DNA of 40,598 nt from an uncultured Muribaculaceae bacterium (GTDB taxonomy: Bacteria > Bacteroidota > Bacteroidia > Bacteroidales > Muribaculaceae): the NCBI GenBank assembly GCA_947381945.1, contig CANCXM010000027.1, forward strand, positions 1 to 40,598, in the 5' to 3' direction. Of this stretch, positions 23,342 to 31,767 are shown one piece after another (positions within the stretch are counted from its first letter, which is position 1; every line of letters starts with the position of its first letter). The position numbers and the translations under genes were made by a program. The notes beneath the pieces were generated by a model. The model did not search any database. It saw nothing but the letters and a program-made list of their open reading frames with translations, and was not told where the DNA came from.

Positions 23342-24985
23342 TTGGACGCGTTAGCCCCTATACTTCTTTTAGCCGCAGGGGTGGAGGTAACCGTATATTC
23401 CAAATTCAAATACAAAAGTATGACCTACGACCTTTATGCTGAAAGTAAAAACATTAATAATCACCATAAAGGCAGCAGCGGGACATCATCATATCTGCTT
23501 TCTCCGGAAGGAGAAGAACCATATTGGGTAGAAAGGAAACAAACCCTTACAGGCAGTAGAAATATCGAGAACACCGTCCCGGTAACCTTCCGTGCATCAT
23601 ACGATTCTGAAAATTTTCAGATGAAAAACACTGTCGGTTTCACCTACACTGGAAAGCCGGCCAATGACAATGATGGCACAGTCGAGTTTTCGCCTAAGCT
23701 TTTCGAGGCATCCACTTATAGGACGGAAAAGAATTCTGAAGTGAAGTCGGTGACGTACAATGGAACATTCTATTTCACCTTCCCCCGTCAGTACGACTTG
23801 TCACTATACCCTTTTGCGTCCTACACGCTCAATAAACAAGAGTCGCTATATACGACTGATGAAACCTCCATACTGAATAACGCCCTCGAGAAGGCCAATT
23901 CCTTTTATATTTCTGCAAACTTAAGGAAAGGCTTGGGAAATAACCATTATTTATTTCTCTCAGGATTTGGAGGAAGAACAGAGTATAGGGTTAATTATTC
24001 CGGCGATTTTCCGGCAACTGACAGACTTTTGGATGTCTATGCCGGAGGAACGGTGAAGTATGGTTACTATACCAATAATTTCAGTGCTGATTTCCGGGCA
24101 GGATTGAGGTATCAGTACAATAGGACAAACGACTATGTGGAGGAGGAATTATTTCCGTTCGGTAGCTTTAATATCGGATGGTCCCCCAACCGCAACCATT
24201 CGTTGAATTTCAGCCTTAATTATTCCAAGGAAACAACTCCGGATAATGGCAAGAGTCCGAACGTGCTGAAAGAAAATGAGTTGTTGTATTATCGCGGTAA
24301 TTCCAAGCTAAGGAACTCTCACATGTTGTCAACATCTCTTAATTATAGCTGGAATATGTCGCCGTGGCTAAAAATATCCCCTTATGTGAGATTTATAGGC
24401 CTGTTTGACAGATGGACACCCGTGTATAGTCCTTATGATAATGGACGCGCCATACTCCGAAGCTATGAAAACAACGGCAATCATCTGTGGACAACTCTTG
24501 GCCTCTCCGCAACAGCCTCATTCTTTGACAATGATTTACAGATTCGACTTATTCCAACGCAGGACTTCTACCGCACCAATGGATCCGTCCCGGTGACGTA
24601 CAATCCTTTTATACTCACCGGTTCCATTCAATACTATCTTGGCAACTTCTATTTTTCAGGATATTTCAATTCACCCCTAACAAGTCTATGGTCGAATTAC
24701 GACACTATCATCAAGACGAAAAGCTCTCTTGAAATAGAAGCCGGATGGAGTAAATCAAATCTGAATTTAAGACTGACGGTGGCCAACCCGTTCAGAACAA
24801 CGTGGGTCTATAGCACCACCAAATGTAAATATGCCTACTACGCTGACAATATGGTTAATTACAACACCGACACACACTTTAGCGTACGCTTGTCTGCGAC
24901 CTACACATTCGGCTATGGCAAGAAAGTGCAGCGTGGCGATGAGGTAGGCGGCTCAGGCACCGGCTCATCCGCAATCTTGAAATAA
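23342..24985 (+). CDS. N-terminally truncated outer-membrane beta-barrel protein
   Basis: A 547-codon frame lacking a signal peptide. The frame opens after a stop at 23300-23302; possible starts are TTG 23342 or ATG 23420. From about residue 20 (YSKFKYKSMTYDLYAES) it matches the barrel part of large Bacteroidales outer-membrane beta-barrel proteins: alternating strands with aromatic turns, and the ending TYTFGYGKKVQRGDEVGGSGTGSSAILK in sense, close to the paralogue at 40059 (FGKKIRRGDEIQ...NSAIIK). The usual signal peptide, carboxypeptidase-like domain and plug are absent, so it is probably a 5'-deleted pseudogene or silent donor cassette. The last 50 bp recur twice after the stop codon as a tandem repeat. 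Confidence 0.75.
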   Translation: MDALAPILLLAAGVEVTVYSKFKYKSMTYDLYAESKNINNHHKGSSGTSSYLLSPEGEEPYWVERKQTLTGSRNIENTVPVTFRASYDSENFQMKNTVGFTYTGKPANDNDGTVEFSPKLFEASTYRTEKNSEVKSVTYNGTFYFTFPRQYDLSLYPFASYTLNKQESLYTTDETSILNNALEKANSFYISANLRKGLGNNHYLFLSGFGGRTEYRVNYSGDFPATDRLLDVYAGGTVKYGYYTNNFSADFRAGLRYQYNRTNDYVEEELFPFGSFNIGWSPNRNHSLNFSLNYSKETTPDNGKSPNVLKENELLYYRGNSKLRNSHMLSTSLNYSWNMSPWLKISPYVRFIGLFDRWTPVYSPYDNGRAILRSYENNGNHLWTTLGLSATASFFDNDLQIRLIPTQDFYRTNGSVPVTYNPFILTGSIQYYLGNFYFSGYFNSPLTSLWSNYDTIIKTKSSLEIEAGWSKSNLNLRLTVANPFRTTWVYSTTKCKYAYYADNMVNYNTDTHFSVRLSATYTFGYGKKVQRGDEVGGSGTGSSAILK

Positions 24986-25107
24986 ACAGCATAGCGATGA
25001 GGTAGCCGACCCAGACACCGGTTCAGCCGAAATCTTGAAATAAACAGCATAGCGATGAGGTAGGCGACCCAGGAACCGGCTCATCCGCAATCTTGAAATA
25101 AAAATAG
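24936..25107 (+). repeat. 58-bp tandem repeat of the barrel gene's 3' end
   Basis: Copies start at 24936, 24994 and 25052 with GCGATGAGGTAG, each running through ATCTTGAAATAAA. The first copy includes the last codons and stop of the barrel gene; the others lie downstream and differ by a few substitutions. The period is exactly 58 bp, not a multiple of three. Confidence 0.92.
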
Positions 25108-25124
25108 CTTTTCATACAAATATG

Positions 25125-25155
25125 GCCAGCCCCCGGCGCGAAGTCGGGGGCTGGC
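25125..25155 (+). terminator. Terminator after the barrel gene array
   Basis: GCCAGCCCCCG (25125-25135) pairs perfectly with CGGGGGCTGGC (25145-25155), loop 9 nt, followed by TCGATTTT. It parallels the hairpin downstream of the paralogue at 40001-40037. Confidence 0.7.
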
Positions 25156-25296
25156 TCGATTTTGGAGCCGACTCGATTTTGAATGTGTATAACAATTAAG
25201 CAACCTCAAATAAACTCAGCTATCCATAGCCTCCGGAGACGCGATGATTTGGCGTCCTCGGCGATGTATTCAGACTTATGTCCAAGACAAAAGAAA

Positions 25297-25326
25297 AAGC
25301 AGCTACGATTTGATTCGTAACTGCTT
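25297..25326 (-). terminator. Terminator of the CAU tRNA gene
   Basis: On the minus strand AAGCAGTTACGA and TCGTAGCTGCTT form a 12-bp stem with one mismatch and a 6-nt loop, followed by TTTCTTTT. It begins 14 bp beyond the tRNA 3' end. Confidence 0.8.
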
Positions 25327-25339
25327 GATTTTTAAGAGG

Positions 25340-25413
25340 TGGTCCCACTTGGGCTTGAACCAAGGACTCCCTGATTATGAGTCAGGTGCTCTAACCAACT
25401 GAGCTATAGGACC
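25340..25413 (-). tRNA. tRNA with CAU anticodon (tRNA-Ile2 or elongator tRNA-Met)
   Basis: The minus strand folds as a standard cloverleaf of 74 nt: acceptor GGTCCTA/TGGGACC, D arm with AGCTCAGTTGGTTAGAGC, anticodon stem CCTGA/TCAGG with loop CTCATAA (anticodon CAT), and T arm with GGTTCAAGCC. The discriminator is A, and a 3' CCA is not fully encoded (CCT). CAU reads Met, or Ile AUA after lysidine modification by TilS. The G-rich acceptor resembles Ile2 tRNAs, but I cannot settle it by eye; it is not the initiator type, since the acceptor pair 1-72 is intact. Confidence 0.93.
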
Positions 25414-25476
25414 TTTTACGATTTTGTGCAACTAATCGCGTTTGACTGAGATTGTCAGTTTTCGCTTTTAGCGTTG

Positions 25477-25507
25477 CAAAGGTAGATATTTTTTTTATAC
25501 TTGTCAA
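25477..25507 (-). promoter_or_regulatory. Promoter of the CAU tRNA gene
   Basis: Minus strand: TTG (25507-25505), 20-nt spacer, TACCTTTG (25484-25477), 63 bp upstream of the tRNA 5' end. It fits TTTG-N20-TAnnTTTG with one base short at -33. Confidence 0.65.
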
Positions 25508-25935
25508 TAGCATAGGGCGCTTTTTTATCGTTTTTATGTTTTTTAATTGAGTTTGCGGAATTCTTAGCAGGGAATATGAACTCTTGAATATATGTACCGA
25601 ATATTTCATTCGAATAAATATCTCTTCAAATATCAAAGGATACCGATGGATGCAATGTAATATCTGCAATCTAAAACTTCCCCCCATAGCTCTATCTTTC
25701 CGAAAAATATCGTTGAGAGATTCGGCCAAAACTTAAAATCTACTCAAAATATGTTGTCAAAAAAAACGCTCTATACACTAAAACCATATTTTCTCATTTA
25801 CAAAATATACTCTCCTGCAGCATCTGTAGCGTAAGTTCAAATAGCAATGAGCCCGCATTTTTCCACGACATTCAGACTAATTTATATTCTTTTTCTCATA
25901 AAAACATCCAATTTTTAAAAATTCATTTAAAAATA
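25508..25935. other. A+T-rich intergenic region between divergent tRNA genes
   Basis: No gene or RNA could be supported. It is markedly A+T-rich, with long T and A runs. An open minus-strand frame at 25391-25729 runs through the tRNA and its promoter and is discarded. Confidence 0.5.
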
Positions 25936-25967
25936 TTTGCACACTTCGCATAACATTCATAACTTTG
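25936..25967 (+). promoter_or_regulatory. Promoter of tRNA-Asp
   Basis: TTTG (25936-25939), 20-nt spacer, TAACTTTG (25960-25967), about 70 bp upstream of the tRNA. It is an exact consensus match. Confidence 0.75.
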
Positions 25968-26037
25968 CACTCGCAAAACAGCGATAACCGCAATGCTTAG
26001 CGAAGCAACAAAATTGCGGATTGCATCTCAAAACCTT

Positions 26038-26111
26038 GGTGTGGTAGTTCAGCTGGTTAGAATACCTGCCTGTCACGCAGGGGGTCGCGGGTTCGAGTCC
26101 CGTCCATACCG
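26038..26111 (+). tRNA. tRNA-Asp (GTC)
   Basis: A 74-nt cloverleaf: acceptor GGTGTGG/CCATACC, D arm AGTTCAGCTGGTTAGAAT, anticodon stem CCTGC/GCAGG with loop CTGTCAC (anticodon GTC), T arm CGGGTTCGAGTCCCG, discriminator G. CCA is not encoded (the gene continues CTG). It is immediately upstream of the mcrBC cluster. Confidence 0.97.
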
Positions 26112-26189
26112 CTGAGGAGAGAGGAGAATGAGTAACAGTTTGGCTTCGGCCATCTTTACTCATTCTTTTTTTGTATATGTCCATCTTCA

Positions 26190-26219
26190 TTGTTTTATAA
26201 ATTTTTATTCATATCTTTG
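26190..26219 (+). promoter_or_regulatory. Promoter of the mcrB-mcrC-SWIM cluster
   Basis: TTG (26190-26192), 19-nt spacer, TATCTTTG (26212-26219), 91 bp before the mcrB start. It shows that the cluster need not depend on read-through from tRNA-Asp. Confidence 0.7.
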
Positions 26220-26310
26220 TCGCATAGTGCGGGCTTCTCGCTCAGCCACACACCCACATAAACTCTCAAACCCATCCACGATTTACACACCCCACACGAG
26301 AAAGACGACA

Positions 26311-28596
26311 ATGACAAGGACAGATTTCATAGACTGCAGAGCCGATGTGATCCGGAATATCCACACCCTCTACTCCTACGCCCAAAGTGATGATGGCGAC
26401 GAGCGTGAGTGGGCTATCGATCGTTACCGCCAAGGGAGATGCTTTGTCGTGGAGCCGTTTGGAAACAAACTGATGTTCGGCCCAAGCCGTTTCTGTGGCT
26501 ATAAGGACAATACTTGGGAAAAGCAATATGAATTACCTGGGGATGGCAAAGAGACCAACAACAGGTATCTGAAATTGAAGCTTTACAAGCAGGATGACAG
26601 TCCAACGCATAAAATCATGTTCCATGCCTTTCTTAAGGAATTTGGCATCGAGAATCCGAATGTAAAATTCTTTATCCCTACTGAGGGTGACATATACGGT
26701 CCACACAAGTGCTATTTCCTTCCACCGACTAACTGTCGGGGCTACCGCCACCGGGCATGGGAAAGTTTTCTGGATAACGGCATAGCCGCTGTCGCAGGCA
26801 TGGACGAAGATTATTCTGACTATTCAGAAGAAGATATTGCCTCTCTGTACCGTGACGACGAACAGGCAGGTAGAAACATCGCACTTCTTAAACAAATCCG
26901 ACCGGGCGACATAGTCTGCTCCACCCAAGGCTCTACCGGACTGCTTGGTATCGGAATAGCCGTTTCCTCTTACAAATATCAACCTTCCATCCATTATGCA
27001 GGAATTGACGAGAGTGGCAATTCCGTCTACTATCCACACTTTGTCGATGTCAAATGGCTTTGTGCTAAAGAGGACGGATATATCACGACCGAAGAACTCG
27101 ACCTCCGGCCTCCCGAAAAAGCGTGGCCTCAAAGCAATGGCATATCTCAGACAGACATTCCTAAATATATAACCGATTATCTACTCCAATCAACACCTCA
27201 GCCCATGGAAAACCGTCACAAATATGATCGCTACATCAAACTGCTTAAAGCCAACCGCAATCTCATCCTGACCGGAGCTCCGGGCACGGGCAAGACCCAT
27301 CTGGCCAAAGCGATTGCAGAGGAGATGGATGCTGTGTGTGAGTTCGTGCAGTTTCATCCGTCCTACGACTACACCGATTTCGTGGAGGGCCTCCGCCCTA
27401 CCCCACCCGACAAAAACGGGAATATAGGCTTCGAACGCAAAGACGGTATTTTCAAGGAATTTTGCAAGAGAGCGTTGGCTCTTAATGAAAATGAATATGT
27501 AGATGATGATACTCAACATATCGATGTTGAAGATTTAGAGACCAACGTGATTACATCATTCTCTGAATCTACCCCATTCTCACAACTATACGAAAAACTA
27601 AAGTATCGTATCAAGACGAGAACCGTGACATTATACACAGTATATCCTCGAACAAAAATGGATGTGAAAATTGACGGTGAGGATATATTATATAAAAAAG
27701 GAGGCCACTACACTTCCAATTATATAAATCGTGATTATATTCAGAAACTGTATAATCATTATAAATCTCGAGGTATAGACGACATATCTCATGAAACTAC
27801 TGATGACTTCAAGAAAATAATAGGTAATAAGTTAAATTATACATACTATCGAGGAATTGTACAGGAACTTTTAAACATGTCTAAAAAGACAAATGAAAAT
27901 CCATCCGAAATTATTCCAAAGAAAGAGCATCCGAAACCGCTCAATTTAATTCGGAAGAATACAATTCAACGTGTAAACACAACCCACATCCTCATCATCG
28001 ACGAAATCAATCGTGGAGAGATTTCCAAAATATTCGGAGAGCTGTTTTTCAGCATCGACCCCGGCTATCGCGGAGAGCGCGGCCGCGTGAAAACCCAATA
28101 TCAAAACCTGATTATCGACGAATCCGACCCATTCTACAAAGGCTTCTATGTCCCTGAGAACGTCTATATCATCGGCACAATGAACGACATTGACCGCAGT
28201 GTCGAAAGCATGGATTTTGCCATGCGCCGACGCTTCGCTTGGGAGGAAATCAAAGCGGCCGACAATACTGAGATGCTCAATGACCTCGGTGAGATGAAAG
28301 ACGAAGTCATTGAAGTCATGAACCGGCTCAACAATGCAATCCACAACGACGAGGAAAACGAAGGGATCGAAGGCCTCAACAGCTCATTCCACATCGGGGC
28401 AGCCTACTTCGCCAAACTCGGTCTGTATCTCGACGATGACCACAGCAACAAGGAGGAAGCCTACGGCCATCTATGGGAAAACCATCTGCGTGGAGTACTG
28501 TTTGAATATCTGCGCGGAACCATCAATGCCGATGAAAACCTCAGGCTTCTCGAAAGCGCATATTATGGAATAAACGATGACAATGAGACTGACTGA
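26311..28596 (+). CDS. mcrB: McrB-like AAA+ GTPase subunit of a modification-dependent restriction system
   Basis: About 761 residues from the ATG at 26311 (MTRTDF); the frame is open further up but that stretch overlaps the promoter and has no domain. Residues 1-150 form an unrecognised N-terminal module (FGPSRFCGYKDNTWEKQY), likely DNA recognition. Residues about 195-260 (IRPGDIVCSTQGSTGLLGIGIAV...VDVKWL) resemble a PUA/EVE-like modified-base reader. The motor has Walker A GAPGTGKT (about 322-329), Walker B ILIIDEINR (about 559-567) and the McrB signature MNDIDRS with arginine-rich MRRRF. Residues about 390-550, between Walker A and B, are an A+T-rich insert. McrB hydrolyses GTP to translocate DNA for cleavage by McrC. 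It overlaps mcrC by 20 bp. Confidence 0.9.
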   Translation: MTRTDFIDCRADVIRNIHTLYSYAQSDDGDEREWAIDRYRQGRCFVVEPFGNKLMFGPSRFCGYKDNTWEKQYELPGDGKETNNRYLKLKLYKQDDSPTHKIMFHAFLKEFGIENPNVKFFIPTEGDIYGPHKCYFLPPTNCRGYRHRAWESFLDNGIAAVAGMDEDYSDYSEEDIASLYRDDEQAGRNIALLKQIRPGDIVCSTQGSTGLLGIGIAVSSYKYQPSIHYAGIDESGNSVYYPHFVDVKWLCAKEDGYITTEELDLRPPEKAWPQSNGISQTDIPKYITDYLLQSTPQPMENRHKYDRYIKLLKANRNLILTGAPGTGKTHLAKAIAEEMDAVCEFVQFHPSYDYTDFVEGLRPTPPDKNGNIGFERKDGIFKEFCKRALALNENEYVDDDTQHIDVEDLETNVITSFSESTPFSQLYEKLKYRIKTRTVTLYTVYPRTKMDVKIDGEDILYKKGGHYTSNYINRDYIQKLYNHYKSRGIDDISHETTDDFKKIIGNKLNYTYYRGIVQELLNMSKKTNENPSEIIPKKEHPKPLNLIRKNTIQRVNTTHILIIDEINRGEISKIFGELFFSIDPGYRGERGRVKTQYQNLIIDESDPFYKGFYVPENVYIIGTMNDIDRSVESMDFAMRRRFAWEEIKAADNTEMLNDLGEMKDEVIEVMNRLNNAIHNDEENEGIEGLNSSFHIGAAYFAKLGLYLDDDHSNKEEAYGHLWENHLRGVLFEYLRGTINADENLRLLESAYYGINDDNETD

Positions 28597-29929
28597 CAAC
28601 AGCCATTACCGACTCACGGATTTCCAGCCCCTGCAATGTCTCGCCAACCGTCCGTTGGTCGACATTGTCAACGACAGGGACTGCCCCGTCCTCATCTATC
28701 CCCATTCATTCAAGGAGTGCAAGGATTCAATTGCCAATCAGCATCTCTTCGACCTTCGGCTGAACTGGCAAGGCACACGCTGCAAAGGTGCGGATCTGGA
28801 CACAGGCAACCTCGTCGGCTTCATCGGAATCGGCAATCTGTCCGTCACCATCAACTCCCGCTTCGCCAACAGTCCTGAAAACGACTATTTCTTCCACTAT
28901 CTCCTCCGGAAGGTTTTCAACTTCAATCTCTTCGATCTCCCCCACGCCTCATCCGAAGAATCAGTCTTTGACTTTCTCCTGTATCTCTTCCCGAAATTTC
29001 TGAATGATGCCCTCCGTCAAGGGCTCTACAAGGAATACCGCACCCATACCCATAATGACTCAAACATTCGTGGAGCGGTCGACATCAACCGCCATTGCAG
29101 ACGTAACATTCCCTTCAATGGACGCATGGCCTACCGCACCCGCGAATTCAGCCACGACAACCGTGTGACACGCTTAATCCGCCACACGATTGAATATATC
29201 CGCACTCAGAAAGGCGGCTCATTCCTGCTGGAAAACGATGCAGAAACCCGCGCCTCAGTATCGAAAATCATAACGGCCACATCTCCGTTCGTGAAAACCG
29301 AAAGAGACAAAATCATCCGGGACAACATCAAGCCGGTCACCCATCCCTACTATACTGCCTATCGGCCTCTTCAAAATCTATGCCTTCGCATTCTCCGCCA
29401 CGAAAAGATCAAATATGGCGATGATAGGGATAAGATCTACGGCATACTTTTTGACGTGTCCTATCTTTGGGAGGAATATCTTGCAACGCTTCTCACGCCA
29501 AGAGGCTTCCATCATCCCGACAACCGCCAAAACCTCGGCTCAGTTTATCTCGGAAAAGGAAAGAAATACCCTCGTTTCCCTGATTTCTATGACCGCGACA
29601 GCCACGGAACGGTGATTGATGCCAAATACAAAAGGAAGATTGACACCCGCAACGACATCAATCAGATGTTGACCTATATGTACCGTCTAAAGGCCCGTAA
29701 CGGAATTTTCATCCATCCTGACACTACCGAGTCCGAACCGACCTCTCACAGCCTCCATGGCCACGGACTTGACCTCAATGCCACCCTACGCACCTACAGT
29801 TTCCATATCCCGCAACAAGCCCCGGACTTCAAAACCTTTTCAACCCTCATCCATGAGTCCGAAACCGACCTACTGCGGTATCTCAGAAAACATCAATTCT
29901 CCACCTCAACCTTCACAACTATAGTCTGA
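28577..29929 (+). CDS. mcrC: McrC-like nuclease subunit
   Basis: A 450-residue partner of McrB. The N-terminal half (FIGIGNLSVTINSRFANSPENDYFFHYLLRKVFNF) matches the McrC/LlaJI-type binding domain, with VFDFLLYLFPKFLNDALRQGLYKEYRTHTHNDSNIRGAVDINRH as in the 5-methylcytosine restriction McrBC family. The nuclease core is PRFPDFYDRDSHGTVIDAKYKR (about residues 331-352), giving PD...(D)xK: Asp of PDF, then Asp and Lys of DAK. An intact PD-(D/E)xK site implies an active endonuclease. ATGs at 28577 and 28583 are both possible. It overlaps mcrB by 20 bp and is followed 6 bp later by the SWIM gene, so the three look like one operon. Confidence 0.92.
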   Translation: MTMRLTDNSHYRLTDFQPLQCLANRPLVDIVNDRDCPVLIYPHSFKECKDSIANQHLFDLRLNWQGTRCKGADLDTGNLVGFIGIGNLSVTINSRFANSPENDYFFHYLLRKVFNFNLFDLPHASSEESVFDFLLYLFPKFLNDALRQGLYKEYRTHTHNDSNIRGAVDINRHCRRNIPFNGRMAYRTREFSHDNRVTRLIRHTIEYIRTQKGGSFLLENDAETRASVSKIITATSPFVKTERDKIIRDNIKPVTHPYYTAYRPLQNLCLRILRHEKIKYGDDRDKIYGILFDVSYLWEEYLATLLTPRGFHHPDNRQNLGSVYLGKGKKYPRFPDFYDRDSHGTVIDAKYKRKIDTRNDINQMLTYMYRLKARNGIFIHPDTTESEPTSHSLHGHGLDLNATLRTYSFHIPQQAPDFKTFSTLIHESETDLLRYLRKHQFSTSTFTTIV

Positions 29930-29935
29930 ACAATC

Positions 29936-31681
29936 ATGGAATTAAATCTGAAACTTTTTGAACAGCAAATCGACCCCGTGATTCTGCAGCGCGGTCTGAA
30001 ATATTTCAAATCCGGAGTGGTAGAGGAGATTGACAGAATTAATCATGGCTCGAATTCCGAAATTGATTTTATCGTCCGGGGAACCGAACCATACGATGTC
30101 CGCATTGAACTCAATGGCGACGAGGTGGTGGATTTCGATTGCAACTGCCCGTATGACATGGGCCCCGTGTGCAAACATGTCGTTGCCGCCATGTTCTCGT
30201 TTGAAAACAATTCCTTTGCTGACTATACCGACCTGTCTCCAAAGAAAAATGAAAGCAAAACGCCATCCAAACTGAAAACCGACCAACCCAAAAAGAAAAA
30301 GGTCGTCACCGCCAAGGACATCGAAAAAATCATTGACTCACTGACCGTCGACGAATTGAAAGCGTTCGTGCGCGAAGAATGCTCCGACCGCTCCGTCAAG
30401 ATGCGTCTCATCAGCATGTTTGGCGACCGAGTGCTTCCACCATCTGCCGAAATGTACCGCACGCAGATACGCTCCATCATCCGCGAGGCTCAAGGTCGTT
30501 ATGGCTACGTCGAATATCGCGATACACGCGAGGTCGGAAATGCCATCATGGAAATCATCGTCCGTGCCAATGATAATATCAAGGCCCGGGAATGGGAAGC
30601 TGCTTTCGTCAAGATTGAGGCTGTGATAGATGAAGCAGAAACCATACTTAACTGCGGAGATGACAGCGGAGGCTATCTCGGAGCCACTGTCTCAGGAGCA
30701 TTCATGGCCCTTGAAGAAATCGAGGTTGCTGAACTACCAGAGTCAACACGCAAGATGATATTCGAAAGAATGATGTCGTGGGACGAGGCAAAACATCTTG
30801 CCGGATGGGGAGATTGGGAAACAGAATTCATTGCAATAGCGGTAGAACTCGCATCCGGATCAACCGAACTTGACCGGATTGAGAAGGCGCTCAGCACTAC
30901 ACCGGCCGACGGAAATTCATGGAGAGACAGCGAAAAAATGAGACTCATGGCTCAGGTTATCGAAAAAAGATATTCTAAAGAAAAAGCCGACGAATTCATC
31001 TATCAACACCGCCACAATCCGGATTTCCGCAAGACGCTCATCCAAAATGCAATCGACTGCAGTGACTATGACAAAGCCCTTGACCTTGCGACCGAAGGAA
31101 TCAGCAGCGACCGTGAATGGCCCGGACTTGTGAACGACTGGAAAGAGGCAAAACTACGCATCTACATCATTAAGCAAGACCTTAAGAATATCGCTGAGCT
31201 CTCACAATATTTCTTCATCAAAGGAGGCAACAGGAACTTTAGGCAAGAGGAGCTTTACAATCTTATAAAAAACAATATTCCACACAAAGAATGGCCTGAA
31301 ACCGTAAAAAATCTTATTTCACAGATAAAGGCCGCCAGAAATTATTATGAATATGATAATTTGAAATTCATCTATATCCGGGATGAGATGTGGGACGAAT
31401 ACTTCAAAATGCTCTCCGCTAACCCTGCCCTTCACTATCTGGAAGAAGCCGAACCGCATTTCAAGGACATTCACCGCGAAGAATTCGTGAGACTCTACTG
31501 CAACGCCATCCGCAAGTATGCAGAAGACAACATGGGACGTGACTCCTACATCGCCGTCACACGTTATATCCGCCACATAAAGAAGTTCGGAGAAAAAGAA
31601 ACCGCAGAAAATCTCGCTAAGGAACTCAAAGAAAGATACCCCAAACGCCGCGCCATGATAGAGGAATTGGCAAAGCTATGA
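29936..31681 (+). CDS. SWIM zinc-finger protein, third gene of the mcrBC cluster
   Basis: A 581-residue cytoplasmic protein. The SWIM motif is Cys69-x-Cys71-x7-Cys79-x-His81 (DCNCPYDMGPVCKH), inside the typical N-terminal context FEQQIDPVILQRGLKYFKSGVV. SWIM fingers bind DNA or proteins and are often fused to SNF2 helicases; no helicase is present here. A Lys-rich linker (about residues 100-125, TDQPKKKKVVTAKD) leads to a long all-helical region with TPR-like or solenoid repeats (DYDKALDLATEGISSDREWPGL, KFIYIRDEMWDEYFKMLSANPALHYLEEAEPHFK), to the end. The 6-bp gap to mcrC suggests co-transcription. Whether it is needed for defence, modulates McrBC or is an unrelated passenger is unknown. Confidence 0.85.
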   Translation: MELNLKLFEQQIDPVILQRGLKYFKSGVVEEIDRINHGSNSEIDFIVRGTEPYDVRIELNGDEVVDFDCNCPYDMGPVCKHVVAAMFSFENNSFADYTDLSPKKNESKTPSKLKTDQPKKKKVVTAKDIEKIIDSLTVDELKAFVREECSDRSVKMRLISMFGDRVLPPSAEMYRTQIRSIIREAQGRYGYVEYRDTREVGNAIMEIIVRANDNIKAREWEAAFVKIEAVIDEAETILNCGDDSGGYLGATVSGAFMALEEIEVAELPESTRKMIFERMMSWDEAKHLAGWGDWETEFIAIAVELASGSTELDRIEKALSTTPADGNSWRDSEKMRLMAQVIEKRYSKEKADEFIYQHRHNPDFRKTLIQNAIDCSDYDKALDLATEGISSDREWPGLVNDWKEAKLRIYIIKQDLKNIAELSQYFFIKGGNRNFRQEELYNLIKNNIPHKEWPETVKNLISQIKAARNYYEYDNLKFIYIRDEMWDEYFKMLSANPALHYLEEAEPHFKDIHREEFVRLYCNAIRKYAEDNMGRDSYIAVTRYIRHIKKFGEKETAENLAKELKERYPKRRAMIEELAKL

Positions 31682-31688
31682 TGATAGT

Positions 31689-31767
31689 ATTTATATAAGG
31701 TAACAATATGAGAAGTAGCTGTCCACAATGTGAACAGCTACTTCTCATATTGTTACCTTATATAAAT
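31689..31767. terminator. 34-bp perfect hairpin between SWIM and BspA-like genes
   Basis: The arms 31689-31722 (ATTTATATAAGGTAACAATA...) and 31734-31767 are perfect complements, with an 11-nt loop that can itself pair CACA/TGTG. T-rich sequence follows on the plus strand and A-rich precedes it, so it may work both ways. The stop codon of the minus-strand BspA-like gene (31753-31755) lies inside the 3' arm. Confidence 0.85.

Noticed and set aside
25201..25296. Possible small RNA between the barrel terminator and the tRNA terminator
   Set aside because: Weak inverted words only (CTCCGGAGACGCGAT and GGCGTCC), no promoter and no clear terminator of its own.
25391..25729. 112-codon minus-strand frame
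   Set aside because: It crosses the CAU tRNA gene and its promoter, and its sequence is low-information A+T-rich translation.
26128..26310. Upstream extension of mcrB to 26128
   Set aside because: These 61 codons contain the promoter boxes at 26190-26219 and no conserved residues; ATG 26311 begins a sensible protein.
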